Shown piece after piece: positions 1-9,832 of a stretch of DNA of 64,000 nucleotides (positions are counted from its first letter, which is position 1; every line of letters begins with the position of its first letter). A model generated the notes under the pieces. The model worked only from the letters and a program-made list of their open reading frames with translations, did no database searches and was not told where the DNA came from. Origin of the DNA: Pseudoduganella umbonata (GTDB taxonomy: Bacteria; Pseudomonadota; Gammaproteobacteria; Burkholderiales; Burkholderiaceae_D); the NCBI RefSeq assembly GCF_014192225.1, contig NZ_JACHXS010000001.1, positions 708,440 to 772,439 of the forward strand, given 5' to 3'. The translations under genes and the position numbers were made by a program.

Positions 1-1398
1 GAACAGCCGGCCTTCGATGCCGGGCAACGCGAACAGCGGCACGAATACGAGCACCACGATGATCGTCGCATAGACGATGCCGGAACGGACTTCGACCGAG
101 GCATGCCAGATCGTTTCCAGGATCGACGTATCGGCGCTGCGCTGCTTCAGCCGGCGCACGATGTTCTCGACATCGACCACGGCATCGTCGACCAGTTCGC
201 CGATGGCAATCGCCAGCCCGCCCAGCGTCATCACATTGATCGACTGGCCAAGCAGGTGAAACGCCAGGGCGGTAACCGCCAGGGACAGCGGGATGGCAAT
301 CAGCGAGATGGCGGTGGTCCGTGCGCTGAGCAGGAACGCAAAAAGCACGACGGCGACCAGGATCGCGCCGTCCCGGAGGGCCTCCACCACATTGCCGATC
401 GACGCGTCGATGAAGTTGGCCTGCCGGAACAGCACCACGGGCGCGGCCAGGCCGGCCGGCAGCCCCTGCTTGAGCTCCGCCAGCGCGGCTTCGATGTCGT
501 GCGTCAGCTTCACCGTGTCGCCGGTCGGCTGCTTCTGCACGCTGACGATGACGGCGGGCTGGCCGTTCATGCCGGCATCGCCACGCTTGAACGCCGGCGC
601 ATAGCGCACTTCGGCAACCTGTTCGAGCAGCACCGGCGTGCCGTTCCGGTAATCGACGGCCAGGCCGCGGACGTCCTCGAGCCGCGTGGTGCGGCCCAGG
701 TTGCGGATCAGGTATTCCCGGCTATTGAGGTCGATGAAGCCACCGCTCGTGTTGCTGGCAAAGCCCTGCAGCGCTCCCGTCACATGGGCGAGGCTGATCC
801 CGAACTGCGCCATCCGCGCCGTATCCGGCGCGACGCGCAACTGGCGCACATCGCCGCCGAGCGGAATCACCTGCGATACGCCGGGGATCGACAACAGCCT
901 GGGGCGCAGCACGAAATCGGCATATTCGCGCGCCTTCATCGGGTCCGTCTTCCGGACGTCGATCGGCAGGGCGATCAGCATGATTTCGCCCATGATCGAC
1001 GATACCGGGCCCATCACGGGCGCAATCCCGCCGGGCAGCTGCTCCTTGACGAGCGCCAGGCGCTCGGCCACCAGTTGCCGGTTGCGGTAAACGTCGGTAC
1101 CCCAGTCGAATTCGGCGTAGACGATCGACAGGCCGACGCCGGAGACCGAACGCACGCGGGTCACCCCGGGCATGCCGTTCAGCGTCGTCTCGATCGGGAA
1201 GGAAACGATCTGCTCGACTTCTTCAGGTGCCATGCCGCCCGCCTCGGTCAGCACCGTGACGACAGGTTTGTTCAGGTCCGGAAAAACATCGACCGGGGTG
1301 CGCAGCGCAACCACGGCCCCGTACACCATCAGCAGCAGCGCCGCCGCCAGCACCAGCAGCCGGTTATGGAGGCTGAATCGTACAATCGCGTTGAACAT
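1..1398 (-). CDS. HME-RND heavy-metal efflux pump, CusA/CzcA family (partial, 5' part only)
   Basis: Inner-membrane proton-driven pump of a tripartite metal efflux system. Translation from the ATG at 1398 gives an N-terminal membrane segment ([20 protein letters not shown]) followed by the family hallmark [21 protein letters not shown]. About 466 residues are present and the frame is open to the window edge, so the C-terminal half lies outside. The proton-relay segment in membrane helix 4 reads [15 protein letters not shown]. This is closer to the CusA form (AIG-x-x-VD-x-A) than to the CzcA form (DFG-x-x-x-DGA), so a zinc/cobalt substrate should not be assumed. It starts 7 bases after the membrane-fusion gene ends and is the last visible gene of the operon. 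Family is certain; metal specificity is not. Confidence 0.93.
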   Translation of the reverse strand, partial: MFNAIVRFSLHNRLLVLAAALLLMVYGAVVALRTPVDVFPDLNKPVVTVLTEAGGMAPEEVEQIVSFPIETTLNGMPGVTRVRSVSGVGLSIVYAEFDWGTDVYRNRQLVAERLALVKEQLPGGIAPVMGPVSSIMGEIMLIALPIDVRKTDPMKAREYADFVLRPRLLSIPGVSQVIPLGGDVRQLRVAPDTARMAQFGISLAHVTGALQGFASNTSGGFIDLNSREYLIRNLGRTTRLEDVRGLAVDYRNGTPVLLEQVAEVRYAPAFKRGDAGMNGQPAVIVSVQKQPTGDTVKLTHDIEAALAELKQGLPAGLAAPVVLFRQANFIDASIGNVVEALRDGAILVAVVLFAFLLSARTTAISLIAIPLSLAVTALAFHLLGQSINVMTLGGLAIAIGELVDDAVVDVENIVRRLKQRSADTSILETIWHASVEVRSGIVYATIIVVLVFVPLFALPGIEGRLF

Positions 1399-1405
1399 GG
1401 GCGCC

Positions 1406-2551
1406 TTACCGGATCTGGTTGATCAGCGAGGCACCCGACACGACCACGCGGTTCTCCGGGCTCAACCCCTTCGTGATCACTACCGTGTGCGCATCCAGGG
1501 CTTGCGCCTCGACCGGCTGCGCAATGAAGCGCATGGCGCCCGACTTGACCCAGACCACCGTTTCGTTGGCGGGATTGCGGACCAGTGCCGCCGCCGGCAG
1601 GGCGATGCCTTTCACCGTCGTCGTCAGCTTCAGCAACACGGTTACAGGCTGCCCCACCGCCAGCGGCAACGCGGTACCCTGCGCGCGGAAGCTGATCGGC
1701 AGCGCTCCGTCGCGCAGGCTGCGCCCGCCGCCAACCAGGGTCAGTCGTACATCTTTCGCCGACGCCAGGCTGGCACTGCCGATCTGGCCGGCCAGCGCCA
1801 CGTCGGTCGATGTCGCTTCGACCAGCAGGCGGGCCGGGTCGACCACGTCGAACAGCACGTCACGCGCCTCGACGATCTGGCCTGCCAGCACGTTGCTGCT
1901 GGCAATCACGCCGCTGGCCGGTGACACCACGGTTTCCACGCCGGCGACCGATGCGCCGATCGCTTTTTCGCGCCCGCGAATGCTGGCCAGCTCGGCGCGC
2001 GCGGCGTCGATTTCCTTTGCCGGGACGGTGCCCTCCAGCGACTCCAGCCGGACAACACGCCGCTCGGCGAGCCCGCGCATCGCCCGCAGGTCCGCCAGCG
2101 CCGCTTCCTGGTTGCCCCGTTCGACCGCGCTTGCCACCGGAATCAGCCGTGCCAGCACCTGGCCTTTGCGGACAGTTTCGCCAGCGACCGGCAGGCCGGC
2201 TGGTCCCGCGACAATGCGGCCGGCAAATGGCGCCTGCACGCGGCCCCCGGCATTGGGGTCAATGGCCACACGGCCGTTCAGTTCGACCGTTCTGGGGTGA
2301 CTGTCTTCCTGCACCATCGTCGTGCGGATCACCATCCGCCGCTGGGCCAGCTTCGGCACATTGACACTGCCGTCGGGAAGCCGCGCCAGGCCGCTCGCCG
2401 TGGCCGCGGTTTGCCCGTCGAGATGTTCGCCATTCGGGCCATGCGCTCCCGGCGAGGCATGCGCGATGGGAGAAAATGCGATGGTAGAAAATGCGATGGG
2501 AGCAAGTGCGATGGCGGTGGCCATCACTGCATGGGCGATCGTGTTCTTCAT
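1406..2551 (-). CDS. Periplasmic membrane-fusion (adaptor) protein, CzcB/CusB type
   Basis: Adaptor linking the RND pump to the outer-membrane channel. The frame is open further upstream, but the ATG at 2551 ([21 protein letters not shown]) is the sensible start: it gives a signal peptide and a 4-base ATGA overlap with the preceding gene. The mature N-terminus carries [14 protein letters not shown], found also in the neighbouring small protein. A lipoyl/barrel-sandwich half ([17 protein letters not shown]), a coiled-coil hairpin around the Glu/Arg/Ala-rich middle, and a closing half ([20 protein letters not shown]) follow, then a C-terminal barrel domain. 381 residues is normal for the family. 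Confidence 0.92.
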   Translation of the reverse strand: MKNTIAHAVMATAIALAPIAFSTIAFSPIAHASPGAHGPNGEHLDGQTAATASGLARLPDGSVNVPKLAQRRMVIRTTMVQEDSHPRTVELNGRVAIDPNAGGRVQAPFAGRIVAGPAGLPVAGETVRKGQVLARLIPVASAVERGNQEAALADLRAMRGLAERRVVRLESLEGTVPAKEIDAARAELASIRGREKAIGASVAGVETVVSPASGVIASSNVLAGQIVEARDVLFDVVDPARLLVEATSTDVALAGQIGSASLASAKDVRLTLVGGGRSLRDGALPISFRAQGTALPLAVGQPVTVLLKLTTTVKGIALPAAALVRNPANETVVWVKSGAMRFIAQPVEAQALDAHTVVITKGLSPENRVVVSGASLINQIR

Positions 2552-3105
2552 GCTGCGGCTTCCTGGGTAGAGTGACGGCGGCGCCTGCGACGGATGGCAA
2601 TGAGCAGCGCGGCGATGGCAGTGAGCGGGAGCAGTCCGAGCAGCAGCCAGCGCCAGTCGAAGCCATGCTCGTGATTCGCTACGGCAGGCACGTCGAGCGT
2701 GCCTTCCAGCAGATCGCTCTCGCCGTTTGCCACGACGGTAAAGAGCAGCGCGTGCCTGCCCGGCGCGCCGATGGCTTTCAGGAACTTCACGTCGTCGATG
2801 GCGTAATCGCCCATGTCGGCGTGGAATTTTGCCTTCGCCTTCAACTGCTTGTACTGCACATCGAGCTCGCCCCCGAGCACCGGCTCGTTCGTATCGTAGC
2901 GGTCGATCATGACCGACAATTCGCCGCCGGACAGCTGTCCGACCAGCTCGAACAGCTCGCTGAAGGTCTCGACGCGTGGAATATTGCCGGTACCCGTGGC
3001 GGTGGCGGTGCCGTCGAGATGCTCGCCGTTCGGCCCATGCGCGCCGGGCGATGCGATGGCCAGCGTCGCAGCCAGCAGGAGGATGAGGGGGATCAGTCGT
3101 TTCAT
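2548..3105 (-). CDS. Small exported membrane-anchored protein of the metal efflux operon
   Basis: 185 residues: signal peptide (MKRLIPLILLLAATLAIA), periplasmic domain, and one C-terminal membrane helix (DWRWLLLGLLPLTAIAALLIA) ending in a run of Arg (IRRRRRRH). The mature N-terminus starts [14 protein letters not shown], nearly identical to that of the downstream adaptor protein. It overlaps both neighbours by 4 bases, so it is translationally coupled inside the operon. No catalytic motif is visible. Inference: a periplasmic accessory or metal-sensing/handing protein for the efflux pump. The function is not established from sequence. Confidence 0.85.
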   Translation of the reverse strand: MKRLIPLILLLAATLAIASPGAHGPNGEHLDGTATATGTGNIPRVETFSELFELVGQLSGGELSVMIDRYDTNEPVLGGELDVQYKQLKAKAKFHADMGDYAIDDVKFLKAIGAPGRHALLFTVVANGESDLLEGTLDVPAVANHEHGFDWRWLLLGLLPLTAIAALLIAIRRRRRRHSTQEAAA

Positions 3106-4340
3106 GGGAGGACTCCAAATGCTTGATTCAGTTGGGCATGCGCAAGGCCGACGGCGATGCGCTGCTGCCGCACCGCGACTTCTGCTTCGTGGGTCAAGGC
3201 GCGGGAGCGCAGCAGTTCGGCCAGGCCGCGTTCACCCAGCGTGAAAGCTTTGTCGAACAGCGCGGTGTGCTCGCGCATCGTCGTGGCGCGCGCCAGGGCA
3301 AGGTCGAGCGCTTGCCTGGCGATCTCCAGCTGTTCCCGGGCGAGCAGGATGTCGCTCTCGATCACGCTCTGGGCTTCCGCCTTTTCCGCGGCGGCAGTCG
3401 CGACCTGCGTCGCAGCCAGTGTCTCGGCCGGACGGTTGCGCATCCTGCTGCCAAGCGGGATCTGCACCGCGATACCGATGCTGCGGTCGGCGGCGGCCAG
3501 ATTGGTGTCGCGCTCACGGCGCATGGACAGGGCCACCGTCGGCGCACCGTTCACGCTGGCCGCGGCCAGCTCCAGGGCGGCCCTGGCGCGCTGTTCGCCA
3601 GCCTGCGCGGCGCGCAAGCGCACGTGTTCTGTCGCCGGCTGTTCCGGCAGCAGATCGGGCAGCAGTTCGGGCTGCAGCGCGGGCAGTTCCGCGCTGCCGG
3701 TCAGGATGCGAAAGCGAGCCAGCGCCTCGCCCGCACGCATGCGGGCCAGCGCGACATCCGCCTGCGCGGCCAGTACTTCCTGCTCGGCCAGCAAGCCATC
3801 GCTGCGGGCCAGGTCGCCGGACTTGACGCGCCGCTGCACTTCATCGCGAAGTTCCTCGAGGTGATGCAGGTGGTCGCTCTTCTCCGCCAGCGCCTCGCGT
3901 GCGGCGGCCGCCTCCCACAGGCGCTGCCTGACTTCGCCGGCGATGGTCAGCCTGGCACGGGCGACCAGGGAGGCGGATTCCTCCGAACCGCGTGCGGCAA
4001 GGGCCTGGCGCGCAGCGTGCTGGCCTGGCAGGACGATCGGCGCGGCAATCGTTACTTCGGTTTCGCGTTGATTACGCTGGTCTGTCCAGCGGTCGGACCG
4101 GTCCGACAGCCCAAGGGTCGGCGCGGCGGCAAGCCAGGACCGCGACAGGTCGCGCGCCGCGGCGGCTTCGTCCTGGCGTGCCTCGAGCGTCCGGGCGAGG
4201 GGCGAGCGCTGCCAGGCGTTGTCGACGAGGGCGCGCAGGGTGGGTGCGGCAGGTTCCGCCATTGCCGGCAGCGGCTGTAACAGCGCCGCTGCGGCAAGAA
4301 ATATGGGCAGGTGAAACAGGTGCAGGCGAAAAACGCGCAT
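3102..4340 (-). CDS. TolC-family outer-membrane efflux channel, CzcC/CusC type
   Basis: 412 residues with a signal peptide ending PLPAMA and the duplicated long-helix pattern of outer-membrane factors (LRALVDNAWQRSPLARTLEA near the N-terminus; later Ala/Glu/Arg-rich helices and LGERGLAELLRSRALTHEAE near the C-terminus). It forms the trimeric exit duct of the metal efflux pump. The stop overlaps the start of the next gene by 4 bases. It lies 97 bases downstream of the His-rich protein gene. Confidence 0.92.
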   Translation of the reverse strand: MRVFRLHLFHLPIFLAAAALLQPLPAMAEPAAPTLRALVDNAWQRSPLARTLEARQDEAAAARDLSRSWLAAAPTLGLSDRSDRWTDQRNQRETEVTIAAPIVLPGQHAARQALAARGSEESASLVARARLTIAGEVRQRLWEAAAAREALAEKSDHLHHLEELRDEVQRRVKSGDLARSDGLLAEQEVLAAQADVALARMRAGEALARFRILTGSAELPALQPELLPDLLPEQPATEHVRLRAAQAGEQRARAALELAAASVNGAPTVALSMRRERDTNLAAADRSIGIAVQIPLGSRMRNRPAETLAATQVATAAAEKAEAQSVIESDILLAREQLEIARQALDLALARATTMREHTALFDKAFTLGERGLAELLRSRALTHEAEVAVRQQRIAVGLAHAQLNQAFGVLP

Positions 4341-4437
4341 GCGAACTCCATCGGGTGAAATGAATCATCACCGAGGGCAACGCACAGACGCACGACGGGC
4401 GTGCTAGGGAATCAAGTGTGCGGTCTCCCTCGGCAGC

Positions 4438-4797
4438 TCAGCCGAGGGTCTGCGCAGGAGGTCGATGCGGGCAGGGAATCGCGGGATCGGGAATGCTGGC
4501 CGACCTTTCAGGTACCACCAGCGTGATCAGTTCCGCCGGCACGGCAAGCAGCGGTTTGCCGACGAGGTCGGCGGCCGGAGGCGACGTCGAATGATCGAGC
4601 ACGTGCTGAACGGACTCTGCGGAGTCGTCGTAGTGGATCGAATCGTCATCGTGGTGATGGTGATGCTGGACGTTGTGATCGTGCTCGAGCTGGTGCTCGA
4701 TCGACACCGCATCGGCCGCCAGCAACGGCGCCCACTGCATGGCAAAGCCTTGCAGCGGGAGGCACATCAGCAGCCAGATACAAATGAGTCGTCGCAC
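4438..4797 (-). CDS. His-rich periplasmic metal-binding protein, CzcI-like
   Basis: 119 residues. Signal peptide MRRLICIWLLMCLPLQGFAM, then a metal-ligand-dense segment at about residues 34-65 (HQLEHDHNVQHHHHHDDDS, then IHYDD and HVLDH), and a Pro-rich tail with CPH. It is the first gene of the efflux operon, in the position of CzcI-type proteins in czcICBA operons. Inference: periplasmic zinc/cobalt/copper buffer or regulator of the pump. The assignment rests on the His/Asp run, export signal and position, not on a recognised domain. Confidence 0.82.
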   Translation of the reverse strand: MRRLICIWLLMCLPLQGFAMQWAPLLAADAVSIEHQLEHDHNVQHHHHHDDDSIHYDDSAESVQHVLDHSTSPPAADLVGKPLLAVPAELITLVVPERSASIPDPAIPCPHRPPAQTLG

Positions 4798-4940
4798 GAA
4801 ATCGGTCCTTTGAGCCCGCGGATTATAGCAGGACGGATTATCGCGCTGCGATAGCCGAGGCAGCGCGGGATGCGATTGGGGGCCGGCGCATACAGCGCCA
4901 GCCCGTCAATGGCTGGTTTCGACAGGCGCGCACACCGAAG

Positions 4941-5657
4941 TCATAGCTTCTGCAGTTGCCGGTCGATCGCCTTCAGCGCCCGTTCACTGCGTTCGCTGTA
5001 CCGGTCGGTCAGGTAATCGGTGCGGCCGCGCATCAGCAGCGTGATCTTGTACAGCTCCTCCATGACGTCGACCACCCGGTCGTAGTACGCGGAAGGGCGC
5101 ATGCGGCCCTCGTCGTCGAATTCCTTGTAGGCCATCGGCACGGACGACTGGTTGGGGATCGTAAACATGCGCATCCACCGGCCCAGCAGGCGCAGCGTGT
5201 TGACCACGTTGAACGATTGCGAACCGCCGCAGACCTGCATCACCGCCAGCGTGCGGCCCTGGCTCGGACGCAGCGCGCCCTGTTCCAGCGGTATCCAGTC
5301 GATCTGGTTCTTCATCACGGCAGTGATGGCGCCGTGCCGCTCGGGACTGCACCATACGTGGCCTTCGGACCACAGGCACAGCTCGCGCAATTCGACGACT
5401 TTCGGATGATCCTCGGGCACGCTGCCGGCCATCGGCAGCTCGGTGGGATCGAAGATCCGCACGTCGCCACCGAAATGCTCGAGGATGCGGGCCGCTTCCT
5501 CGGTCAGAAAACGGCTGAACGAACGTTCGCGCAACGAGCCATACAGCAGCAGGAAGCGCGGCGGATGGTCCATGCCACCGACGGGCTCCAGCTTCGGCAG
5601 GGCCGGCATGTCGAGCTGGTCGGCACGGATGTTGGGCAGGTTGGCAATCTTATCCAT
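4941..5657 (-). CDS. arsH: ArsH, NADPH-dependent FMN reductase of arsenic resistance
   Basis: Flavodoxin-like organoarsenical oxidase/quinone reductase. The start [13 protein letters not shown] at 5657 was chosen because the upstream in-frame ATG lies inside arsC; this leaves an 8-base overlap with arsC. Family motifs: the FMN phosphate loop [20 protein letters not shown] at about residues 33-52, [20 protein letters not shown], and the C-terminal [16 protein letters not shown]. The 238-residue length fits ArsH. It is the last gene of the arsR-arsB-arsC-arsH operon. In characterised systems ArsH oxidises trivalent methylarsenicals. Confidence 0.95.
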   Translation of the reverse strand: MDKIANLPNIRADQLDMPALPKLEPVGGMDHPPRFLLLYGSLRERSFSRFLTEEAARILEHFGGDVRIFDPTELPMAGSVPEDHPKVVELRELCLWSEGHVWCSPERHGAITAVMKNQIDWIPLEQGALRPSQGRTLAVMQVCGGSQSFNVVNTLRLLGRWMRMFTIPNQSSVPMAYKEFDDEGRMRPSAYYDRVVDVMEELYKITLLMRGRTDYLTDRYSERSERALKAIDRQLQKL

Positions 5658-6078
5658 GGTGAATGCGCTGGCCTTTCCCGTCGACGACCGCTTCGCCGTC
5701 TTCCTTCGTGAACGCACCCCGTTGCGGTTCGGCGAGAATGTCGAGCACGAGCTCCGACGGGCGGCACAGCCGCACGCCGGCCGGTGTGACGACGAACGGG
5801 CGGTTGATCAGGACAGGGTGGGCCAGCATGGCATCGAGCAGCTGCTCGTCGCTCACGGCCGGGTCATCCAGGCCCAGCTCCAGGTACGGCGTGCCTTTTT
5901 CGCGGATCGCCTCGCGCACGGTCAGTCCCGCCTGGGCGATCAGCCCGGCCAGCGTCGCGCGGTCGGGCGGATGCTGCACATATTCGATGACGACCGGCTC
6001 GATGCCGGCATTGCGGATCAGCGCCAGTGTGTTGCGGGACGTGCCGCAGGCGGGATTGTGATAGATGGTGACGCTCAT
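5650..6078 (-). CDS. arsC: Arsenate reductase, glutaredoxin-coupled ArsC
   Basis: Thioredoxin-fold arsenate reductase that converts As(V) to As(III) using glutathione/glutaredoxin. The active-site Cys is in ACGTSRNT (Cys12), with conserved Arg residues downstream in the family positions ([20 protein letters not shown]). 142 residues, normal length. It lies 9 bases after arsB and overlaps arsH by 8 bases. Confidence 0.96.
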   Translation of the reverse strand: MSVTIYHNPACGTSRNTLALIRNAGIEPVVIEYVQHPPDRATLAGLIAQAGLTVREAIREKGTPYLELGLDDPAVSDEQLLDAMLAHPVLINRPFVVTPAGVRLCRPSELVLDILAEPQRGAFTKEDGEAVVDGKGQRIHHG

Positions 6079-6087
6079 GATGTCTCC

Positions 6088-7368
6088 TCAGGCTAGACGG
6101 ATGGCCAGTGCGGCCAGGGTAATCAGCAGGACCGGCAGCGTCAGCACGATACCGACGCGGAAGTAATAGCCCCACGAAATATGGATGCCCTTGCTGTCCA
6201 GTACATGCAGCCACAGCAGGGTGGCCAGGCTGCCGATCGGCGTGATCTTGGGCCCCAGGTCGCTGCCGATCACGTTGGCATACACCATCGCTTCGCGCAC
6301 CACGCCCTGGGTGGCCGTGGCATCGATCGACAGCGCGCCGATCAGCACGGTTGGCATGTTGTTCATGATCGACGACAGGATCGCCGTGATGAAACCGGTG
6401 CCGAGCGCCGCGCCCCAGACGCCGTGCTCGGCACAGCGGTTCAGCAGCGCGGTCAGGTAGTCGGTCAACCCGGCGTTACGTAACCCGTAGACGACCAGGT
6501 ACATGCCGAGCGAGAAAACGACGACCTGCCAGGGCGCGCCGCGCAATACCTCGCGGGTGGAGATCCTGTGGCCACGCGCCGCCACGACCAGCAGCAGCGC
6601 GGCGCCCACGGCCGCGACGGCGCTGATCGGCACGCCCAGCGATTCGAGCCAGAAAAAGCCGACCAGGAGCAGCGCCAGCACCCACCAGCCGGTGATGAAG
6701 GTTGCGCGGTCGTGAATGGCTTCATCGGGCCGCTTCAGTTGCGCCAGGTCGTAGTCGGCGGGAATGTCCTTGCGGAAGAACAGCAGCAGGCCGCAGAGCG
6801 TGGCGGCGACGGAGACGAAGTTCACGGGCACCATGACGGCTGCGTAGCGGGCGAAGCCGATATCGAAATAGTCCGCCGACACGATGTTGACCAGGTTGGA
6901 CACCACCAGCGGCAGGCTCGCCGTGTCGGCGATGAAGCCGGCGGCCATCACGAAGGCTAGCGTCGAGCGCGCGTCGAAGCGCAGCGCGCGCAGCATGGCG
7001 ATCACGATCGGCGTCAGGATCAGGGCCGCGCCATCGTTGGCGAACACCGCGGCGACGGCCGCGCCGAGCAGGACCAGCATGGCGAACAGCCGCTTGCCGT
7101 TGCCCTGGCCCCAGCGCGCGACGTGCAACGCGGCCCATTCGAAGAAGCCGGCCTTGTCCAGCAGAAGGCTGATGATGATCACGGCCACGAAGGCGCCGGT
7201 CGCGTTCCAGACGATGTGCCAGACCACGGGAATGTCGGCAATCTGGATGACACCGGCCAGCAGGGCGGCCAGCGCGCCGGCGGAGGCGCTCCAGCCGATG
7301 CCGAGGCCGCGCGGCTGCCAGATGACGAAGATGAGTGTGACGAGGAAGATCAGGAACGCGATCAGCAC
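6088..7368 (-). CDS. arsB: ArsB arsenite efflux permease
   Basis: 426-residue, roughly 12-helix arsenite/antimonite:proton antiporter of the classical ArsB type (not Acr3). Recognised by [44 protein letters not shown] and [17 protein letters not shown]. It exports the arsenite made by ArsC. It sits 115 bases downstream of arsR on the same strand and is presumably co-transcribed with it. Confidence 0.96.
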   Translation of the reverse strand: MLIAFLIFLVTLIFVIWQPRGLGIGWSASAGALAALLAGVIQIADIPVVWHIVWNATGAFVAVIIISLLLDKAGFFEWAALHVARWGQGNGKRLFAMLVLLGAAVAAVFANDGAALILTPIVIAMLRALRFDARSTLAFVMAAGFIADTASLPLVVSNLVNIVSADYFDIGFARYAAVMVPVNFVSVAATLCGLLLFFRKDIPADYDLAQLKRPDEAIHDRATFITGWWVLALLLVGFFWLESLGVPISAVAAVGAALLLVVAARGHRISTREVLRGAPWQVVVFSLGMYLVVYGLRNAGLTDYLTALLNRCAEHGVWGAALGTGFITAILSSIMNNMPTVLIGALSIDATATQGVVREAMVYANVIGSDLGPKITPIGSLATLLWLHVLDSKGIHISWGYYFRVGIVLTLPVLLITLAALAIRLA

Positions 7369-7483
7369 GGGTCTATCCTAAAGAAATGAAATACGGCGCG
7401 CACTGGCGGCGTGAGGAAATTCGCTGGCCGTGGCGAGCAAGCTTCGGCTACGGCGCTCCGAGCGGGTCGGGTCACTGCGGGGC

Positions 7484-7807
7484 TCAGCAGAGCTTTGCCT
7501 GATCGCTGCCGGGGCTGCAGGGAACGCCGCCGCAGCAGTTTTCGGTCAGGAAGCCGATCAGGCCGTTCATCGTCGGGATGTCCGCGGAATAGATCACGAA
7601 GCGGCCTTCCTGCTTCGAGGTCAGCAGCTTCGCGTGCGTCAGTTCCTTCAAATGAAAAGACAGCGACGATGGCGCGATATCGAGCTCCTCGGCAATCCTG
7701 CTCGCCGCCAGCCCGGCGGGGCCAGCCTGCACCAGGAGCCTGAACACTGCCAGCCGGCTTTCCTGAGCCAGTGCGGACAGCGCCGCCAACACGTCCTTGG
7801 TCTGCAT
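7484..7807 (-). CDS. arsR: ArsR-family arsenite-responsive repressor
   Basis: Winged-helix repressor of the arsenic operon. The helix-turn-helix is SRIAEELDIAPSSLSFHLKE. There is no canonical ELCVCDL site in helix 3. Instead vicinal cysteines (NCCGGVPC) lie near the C-terminus and a further Cys ends the protein, an arrangement seen in alternative ArsR types that bind As(III) with C-terminal Cys. The start is MQTKDVL at 7807, with GGAG eight bases upstream; upstream in-frame ATGs (7813, 7837) are less well placed. It is divergent from the acetyltransferase gene, so the intergenic region probably serves both. Confidence 0.93.
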   Translation of the reverse strand: MQTKDVLAALSALAQESRLAVFRLLVQAGPAGLAASRIAEELDIAPSSLSFHLKELTHAKLLTSKQEGRFVIYSADIPTMNGLIGFLTENCCGGVPCSPGSDQAKLC

Positions 7808-7865
7808 GGTCATTGCTCCATTTTTACATTTCAACAATCATGGAAACATCATACAATGTTACGTA

Positions 7866-7893
7866 CGACATTTCAAAGATTATCGAAGTGTCG
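7866..7893. promoter_or_regulatory. Candidate ArsR operator between arsR and arsN2
   Basis: An interrupted palindrome, CGACATTTC ... GAAGTGTCG (8 of 9 arm positions pair), lies in the 162-base divergent region. A related ACATTTCA ... TGGAAACAT element lies just to its left, nearer arsR. Position and symmetry fit ArsR-type repression of both divergent units. This is inference; no footprint is possible here. Confidence 0.45.
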
Positions 7894-7969
7894 TGACTGG
7901 ACGATGACAGCGTTCGTCACCAGGATTTGCTGGACCGTTTCTATTCCGGAAAACAGTCAGGGAGGGAAG

Positions 7970-8449
7970 ATGGAGAACTTATTGACGTATCGATCGGCCA
8001 CCGCGGCAGACTGGCCAGCCATCGAAGCACTGCTGCTCGCAGCCCGCCTGCCCCTGGACGGCGCTCGGGATCACCTCGAACAGTTTCTCGTCGGCGAGGA
8101 TGGCGGAGAAATCTGCTGTGCCGCTGGCTACGAACGGTACGGCGAACTGGCTTTACTGAGGTCGGTAGCGGTGGCCCAGCGATGGCGCGGCCAGGGCATG
8201 GGCAAGCAGATGCTGGAATCGATCAAGGCGAGGGCGCGCATCCACGGCATCCGCCGACTTTATCTGCTCACCACGACGGCTCCCGAATTCTTTGCAGGGC
8301 ACGGATTCGTGCGAGCCGCACGCAATACCGCACCTGCCGCGCTGCAGGCATCCCGTGAATTCCAGGGCGTCTGCCCTGCATCGGCGACCTTCATGGTGGC
8401 CTCGCTGGACTCTGATCGAGATATCGGCATGCCGGCGGCTGCCCTATAG
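7970..8449 (+). CDS. arsN2: GNAT acetyltransferase, ArsN2-like
   Basis: 159 residues from the ATG at 7970, preceded by a strong GGAGGG ribosome site; the frame is open upstream but that part is not gene-like. GNAT acetyl-CoA motif A is VAVAQRWRGQGMGKQMLESI. LLTTTAPEFFAGHGF is characteristic of the ArsN2 arsenic-island acetyltransferases. It is divergent from arsR, supporting a role in arsenic resistance. Members of related ArsN families acetylate organoarsenical antibiotics; the substrate here is inferred only. Confidence 0.8.
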   Translation: MENLLTYRSATAADWPAIEALLLAARLPLDGARDHLEQFLVGEDGGEICCAAGYERYGELALLRSVAVAQRWRGQGMGKQMLESIKARARIHGIRRLYLLTTTAPEFFAGHGFVRAARNTAPAALQASREFQGVCPASATFMVASLDSDRDIGMPAAAL

Positions 8450-8495
8450 TCCAGGCCACCGATCTTCCCCGATCTTACTGCGAGCCAACTGGCCG

Positions 8496-9509
8496 ATGAC
8501 GATATCCGGACCGCTTCGAACCGCCTTCCTTGCTGCGGCCCTGTCGGCGCCGCTCCTTTGCGCCGCGCAGGCATATGAAGACTGGACCGTGCAGTGCGAT
8601 AACGTCAACCACTGCGAAGCGGTCGGCTACGGACCGGATCGCGACACCGCACAGTGGATCGCCGTTCAACTGGTACGCGACGCGGGGCCCGCTACACCGG
8701 TAACAGTCAGGATCATCGTCGCCGGCGATGGGCCGGGGGAGCCCGTCGACATCACCATAACGGTTGACAATAGTCCGCCAGTGCGAGTGCGGGCCAACCA
8801 GCCCATCCCGAAGGAAGCGGCGCATAAGCTGCTCGGCAGGATGATCGACGGCAGGGCGGGTGTGCTTGATGACGGCGCGCAGCAGTGGGCCCTGCCGCTT
8901 GCCGGCACGAAGGCCGCGCTGCTGCGCATGGATGCCCTGCAGGGACGGCTCGAAACCCCGGGCGCGCTGGTGCGGCGCGGTGGCCGGCCGGAAGCCGCCG
9001 TGCCCGCAGCGCCGGCCATGCCGGCCTTGCGTGCGGCGCCGAGTGCGGACGAGATCCACGATCGGGAAATCGAGGCGGCGTTGCTCGCGGAACTCGGTCC
9101 GTCCGAGGAAGGCTGGGGCGGCCACCTTGGCCTGTACCGCCTGTCCAATGGCCAGATCCTGGTCCTGCTTGAATCGGACCGCGGCCCGACGTCGAGTTAC
9201 TACGAAGCGTGGCTGGCCAACGGGAAACCGCCATATCAGCCGCGCCGGATAGACCTTCCAACCAATGGCCTGGCATCGGATGGCCTGGCGAATGCCGATT
9301 TCGACGGCCAGGTGCTTGGCTCATACTCCGGGCGGACCCTTTCCGACTGTTTTCACGTCTCTAAATGGCTGTGGACGGGCAGCAGATTCGAATTGCTGGC
9401 GATGCACCACGCCGATCACTGCCGCGGCATGCTGGCCTCGATCGACAATCGGAAGTGGGTGGCGCGAAAAGCTCCTCCGGTCTCGCCCCAGCATGGGCAA
9501 AAGCACTAG
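8496..9509 (+). CDS. DUF1176-type exported protein
   Basis: 337 residues with a signal peptide (MTISGPLRTAFLAAALSAPL ending CAAQA). The mature N-terminus YEDWTVQCDNVNHCEAVGY and the C-terminal half (LSDCFHVSKWLWTGSRFELL, then HHADHCRGM) match the DUF1176 pattern, including conserved Cys pairs. The start at 8496 was chosen because it begins the signal peptide; the open frame extends further 5' through the end of the preceding gene. Function unknown, probably periplasmic. It is followed 9 bases later by a small Cys-rich gene. Confidence 0.82.
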   Translation: MTISGPLRTAFLAAALSAPLLCAAQAYEDWTVQCDNVNHCEAVGYGPDRDTAQWIAVQLVRDAGPATPVTVRIIVAGDGPGEPVDITITVDNSPPVRVRANQPIPKEAAHKLLGRMIDGRAGVLDDGAQQWALPLAGTKAALLRMDALQGRLETPGALVRRGGRPEAAVPAAPAMPALRAAPSADEIHDREIEAALLAELGPSEEGWGGHLGLYRLSNGQILVLLESDRGPTSSYYEAWLANGKPPYQPRRIDLPTNGLASDGLANADFDGQVLGSYSGRTLSDCFHVSKWLWTGSRFELLAMHHADHCRGMLASIDNRKWVARKAPPVSPQHGQKH

Positions 9510-9518
9510 AATGGCAAG

Positions 9519-9782
9519 ATGAAAGCGATTCTCCTGTTGATGTTGGCATTGTGTCTGTGCACGAGCGCTGTCGCTGGACAGCGCGCGCCGCATGACTGCT
9601 GCCCGGATCAGCATTGTTCGCTGCAATGTATCGACATGGGTTGCGCACCTGGCGCGCTGGCGATCGCGCCACCGCCGGCGCTTGTCAACTGGCCGGCAGT
9701 CACGGCCAGCGTCGATCGGATTTCCGACGCCGGCGGTGCATTGCCGTCGCCTTGCCGAACCGTCTGGGTTCCTCCCGATTGA
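9519..9782 (+). CDS. Small secreted Cys-rich protein
   Basis: 87 residues: signal peptide MKAILLLMLALCLCTSAVAG, then six cysteines spread through the mature part (DCCPDQHC, QCIDMGC and one later). No family recognised. It lies between the DUF1176 gene and another Cys-rich mini-protein, close to the arsenic island. Inference: a periplasmic thiol protein possibly linked to metal or metalloid stress. Export signal and close spacing support a real gene. Confidence 0.6.
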   Translation: MKAILLLMLALCLCTSAVAGQRAPHDCCPDQHCSLQCIDMGCAPGALAIAPPPALVNWPAVTASVDRISDAGGALPSPCRTVWVPPD

Positions 9783-9832
9783 TACGTAGCGTCATTCACC
9801 CGCTATATTTCAATCTTAAAAGGAATACAACC

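Noticed and set aside
103-1422. Long plus-strand open frame (about 439 codons) across the left edge
   Set aside because: It is antisense to the RND pump gene, whose translation shows clear family motifs; the plus frame is rich in His/Arg/Gln as expected of a GC-rich shadow.
2552-3118. N-terminal extension of the adaptor protein (570-codon version)
   Set aside because: The extension overlaps the small membrane protein gene in another frame and is Arg-rich without motif; the internal ATG begins a signal peptide.
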